The position numbers and the translations under genes are program-made. 23,691 bases of DNA from DASZXJ01 sp035545895 (GTDB lineage Bacteria; Planctomycetota; Phycisphaerae; Tepidisphaerales; Tepidisphaeraceae): the NCBI GenBank assembly GCA_035545895.1, contig DASZXJ010000117.1, positions 1-23,691 of the forward strand, read 5' to 3'. Under the pieces are notes generated by a model that was not told the DNA's origin, ran no database searches, and saw nothing but the letters and a program-made list of their open reading frames with translations. This document shows, one piece after another, positions 22,333-23,691 of the stretch. Within the stretch, counting starts at the first letter, position 1. Every line of letters starts with the position of its first letter.

Positions 22333-23150
22333 AGTTCATCGATCCGCACATTCATTGCGTCAGCCGAACCACCGACGATTATCTTTACATGGCTCGAGCG
22401 GGCGTGGCCGCGGTCTCCGAGCCGGCGTTCTGGGCGGGGTTTGACCGATCATCCGCTGATAGTTTTGCCGACTATTTCAGGCAGCTCATCGACATCGAGC
22501 CCAAACGAGCCGCCCGTTACGGAATCGACCATTTCTGCTGGCTTTGCATCAACGCCAAGGAAGCTGAAAACGTCGAATTATCCCGGCAGGTCATCGCTTT
22601 GATCCCTCGCCTGCTCGATCGTCCCAACGTACTGGGCATCGGTGAAATCGGGCTTCACAAAAATACCCGAAACGAGATCACGGTTTTCGAAGAACACGTC
22701 GATCTGGCTGCCCGATTCGACCAACCAATCCTCATCCACACCCCCCATTTGGAAGATAAACACAAGGGGACGAACATCATCGTCGATATTTTGAAAAACG
22801 ACCGCCGCATCAAGCCCCACCGGGTGCTGATCGATCATTGCGAAGAGCACACGATCCGCATCGCCCGCGAAAACGGGTTCTGGGCCGGGCTGACGATTTA
22901 CCCCGTCAGCAAGGTCACGCCCCAGCGAGGCGCGGACATTCTCGAGCAGTTCGGACCGGACATGATCGTGGTCAACTCGGCAGCCGACTGGGGCGAAAGC
23001 AGCCCGAGCATGCTCACCGACACCTGCCTGGAGTTCCGCAAACGCGGTCATTCCGAACAGCAGGCCATCGAAATCTTCTACAACAATCCCTGCCGATTTT
23101 TCGGACAATCCCCGAAATGGAAGTTAAAGCCCATGGTGTTTGAAGGATAA
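22329..23150 (+). CDS. TatD-family metal-dependent hydrolase, EboB-like (COG1099)
   Basis: The 273-residue protein is an amidohydrolase-superfamily TIM barrel with the metal ligands of TatD-like enzymes: DPHIH (His7 and His9), Glu106 in GIGEIGL, His137 in ILIHTPH, His170 in VLIDH and Asp210 in NSAADWG. The N-terminal block DPHIHCVSRTTDDY, the EPAFW segment at 31-35, IYPVSK, and NSAADWG are specific to the COG1099 subgroup that includes EboB of the ebo gene cluster. That cluster is known for export of secondary-metabolite precursors in cyanobacteria. No eboA, eboC (UbiA-type), eboD, eboE or eboF is present in the window, so this is a solitary copy whose substrate is unknown. ATG 22329 overlaps the upstream stop by ATGA and lies directly after a heptad repeat, so it has no Shine-Dalgarno sequence and may depend on coupled translation. 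Confidence 0.85.
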   Translation: MKFIDPHIHCVSRTTDDYLYMARAGVAAVSEPAFWAGFDRSSADSFADYFRQLIDIEPKRAARYGIDHFCWLCINAKEAENVELSRQVIALIPRLLDRPNVLGIGEIGLHKNTRNEITVFEEHVDLAARFDQPILIHTPHLEDKHKGTNIIVDILKNDRRIKPHRVLIDHCEEHTIRIARENGFWAGLTIYPVSKVTPQRGADILEQFGPDMIVVNSAADWGESSPSMLTDTCLEFRKRGHSEQQAIEIFYNNPCRFFGQSPKWKLKPMVFEG

Positions 23151-23274
23151 CGTCGCTGCGCTGCCAGCCGTAATGCAGGCGAATGCTGCGACTTTACCCG
23201 TAGGAGGGTACGTTGGAACCCCGCCTCGTTCGCTAGGCAACCAGTGGCGGGGGGTGGCGTTGATTCTGAGATCG

Positions 23275-23377
23275 AATGACCAATGGCCAAGTCCCAATGA
23301 CCAACAAAATCCCAATGACCATAACCTGAATGACGAATGACCAAATCAGAATGACGAAGATCCAGTGACCAATGGCT
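23275..23377. repeat. Degenerate AATGACC heptad array
   Basis: AATGACC or a close variant begins at 23275, 23282, 23289 and 23296. After two slips it begins at 23314, then in perfect 7-bp phase at 23329, 23336, 23343, 23350, 23357, 23364 and 23371. Exact AATGACC or AATGACG units alternate with mutated ones, as expected for an old tandem expansion. There are no spacers, so it is not a CRISPR. Such heptads are known from PVC-group intergenic DNA. Confidence 0.8.
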
Positions 23378-23415
23378 CCTTTGTTGCGCCAGGCGGACTC
23401 ATTTCGCGCAACTCC

Positions 23416-23451
23416 AATTCCCAAATCCACAATCCGAAATCCGAAATCCGA
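23416..23451. repeat. AATCCGA heptad array
   Basis: Three exact AATCCGA units at 23431, 23438 and 23445 follow two degenerate units from 23416, and AATG comes next. It is the same family as the array at 22300-22327, about 1.1 kb upstream. Confidence 0.8.
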
Positions 23452-23460
23452 AATGCCCAC

Positions 23461-23495
23461 AGCCCCGGGGCTAAAGCCCCGGGCTTTGCCCGGGG
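23461..23495. repeat. Double GC hairpin with GGCTA flank
   Basis: AGCCCCGGGGCT (23461-23472) is a perfect 12-bp palindrome, running into CTAAAG. A second hairpin follows, with CCCCGGGC (23477-23484) pairing with GCCCGGGG (23488-23495) over a TTT loop. The GGGGCTA edge matches the other palindromes of this window. It could also serve as a 3' structure for the hydrolase transcript, but no T-run follows. Confidence 0.65.
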
Positions 23496-23582
23496 ACCCG
23501 ATCAACTGGAGATGAATTTCACCCCACAATTCAAGTCCCACGGTCTTTTGACCGTTCTCTCTTTTTCCCCCTTCATTTCCTA

Positions 23583-23609
23583 ATCTGTGTCATCTGTGAA
23601 ATCTGTGGA
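23583..23609. repeat. Three tandem 9-bp units beginning ATCTGTG
   Basis: ATCTGTG begins at 23583, 23592 and 23601, exactly 9 bases apart, with two variable bases after each. This word family is common in intergenic DNA of PVC bacteria. It lies 24 bases before a possible start codon at 23633. Confidence 0.75.
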
Positions 23610-23632
23610 TCAAATTCTTGTCTGTAGGCTCC

Positions 23633-23691
23633 ATGAAACTGCACAAAAGTGCGCGCCATATGACGAATCGGACAAGCGGATTGGTCGATGA
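23633..23691 (+). CDS. Possible 5' end of a gene, cut by the window
   Basis: An ATG at 23633 opens a frame that stays open to the window edge (19 codons, beginning MKLHKSARHM). TAGG lies about 5 bases upstream as a weak ribosome site. The peptide is basic and too short to recognise. It follows the repeat island directly. It may be a chance frame. Confidence 0.25.
   Translation, partial: MKLHKSARHMTNRTSGLVD

Larger units (their letters stand above)
23151..23691. other. Non-coding repeat island, possible gene start at its end
   Basis: After the hydrolase stop there are about 480 bases with no credible gene. ORFs here are products of repeats. In order, the stretch holds a GC stem (23219-23225 with 23246-23252), the AATGACC heptad array, the AATCCGA heptad array, a GC hairpin pair and three 9-bp ATCTGTG units. 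A possible new coding frame opens at 23633. Confidence 0.7.

Noticed and set aside
23275..23451. Possible CRISPR array
   Set aside because: Units are 7 bp, directly abutting and degenerate, with no unique spacers and no cas gene nearby. They are short tandem repeats.
23233..23541. Minus-strand ORF with hydrophobic repeats
   Set aside because: Its hydrophobic Ile/Val/Trp runs are the translation of the AATGACC and AATCCGA heptads, not a membrane protein.

Overview
The window looks like a chromosomal stretch from a member of the Planctomycetota, probably class Phycisphaerae or a close relative. This is an inference. It rests on the moderately GC-rich coding style, scattered single genes in place of long canonical operons, a stand-alone fusA, a COG1579-type zinc-ribbon gene next to an RNase H gene, and non-coding DNA full of short 7- to 10-bp tandem repeats of the kind common in the PVC group. 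The outer-membrane (LPS-type) heptosyltransferase at the left edge supports a diderm cell. I see no insertion sequence, prophage, CRISPR array, rRNA or tRNA.

Layout, left to right. 1-800 is the 3' part of a heptosyltransferase. 801-1114 is non-coding and repeat-rich. 1115-2938 (-) is a polytopic membrane protein with an HNEHR motif. 3038-4858 (+) is a class B penicillin-binding protein (FtsI/PBP2-like), tail-to-tail with queA (4866-5906, -). Two small lineage-type genes (6094-6525 and 6546-6767, +) abut the stop of a xerC/xerD-type recombinase gene (6768-7709, -). Further up the minus strand come a four-cysteine small protein (7591-7902), RNase H with a C-terminal zinc ribbon (8055-8642), a coiled-coil zinc-ribbon protein (8855-9748), and a two-gene redox operon: a GLYR/3-hydroxyisobutyrate-type dehydrogenase (11492-12364) followed by a ketoglutarate-semialdehyde-type aldehyde dehydrogenase (9886-11472).

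12443-15313 (+) is a tight four-gene operon: a PpiC/SurA-like protein that seems to have lost its isomerase domain, then three HupE/UreJ-family membrane proteins. Each of the three appears to expose a histidine as the first mature residue. The operon converges on fusA (15419-17572, -). fusA has a clear downstream terminator, a good upstream sigma70-type promoter, and a leader of about 320 nt rich in hairpins.

The right third (+) carries an anchored clan GH-A-like glycoside hydrolase with a CBM9-like tail (18252-20429), a GT39/ArnT-like membrane glycosyltransferase (20464-22047), a small conserved-looking protein whose last residues come from a heptad repeat (22066-22332), and an EboB-like TatD-family hydrolase (22329-23150). 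The last 541 bases are a non-coding repeat island, with a possible new gene starting at 23633.

The observations most worth following up are: the HupE operon with its N-terminal histidines and eroded PPIase; the structured fusA leader; the overlapping Cys-rich ORF at xerD; a family of palindromes flanked by TAGCC/GGCTA; and the heptad repeat that forms both a gene's C-terminus and the next gene's translation-initiation region.
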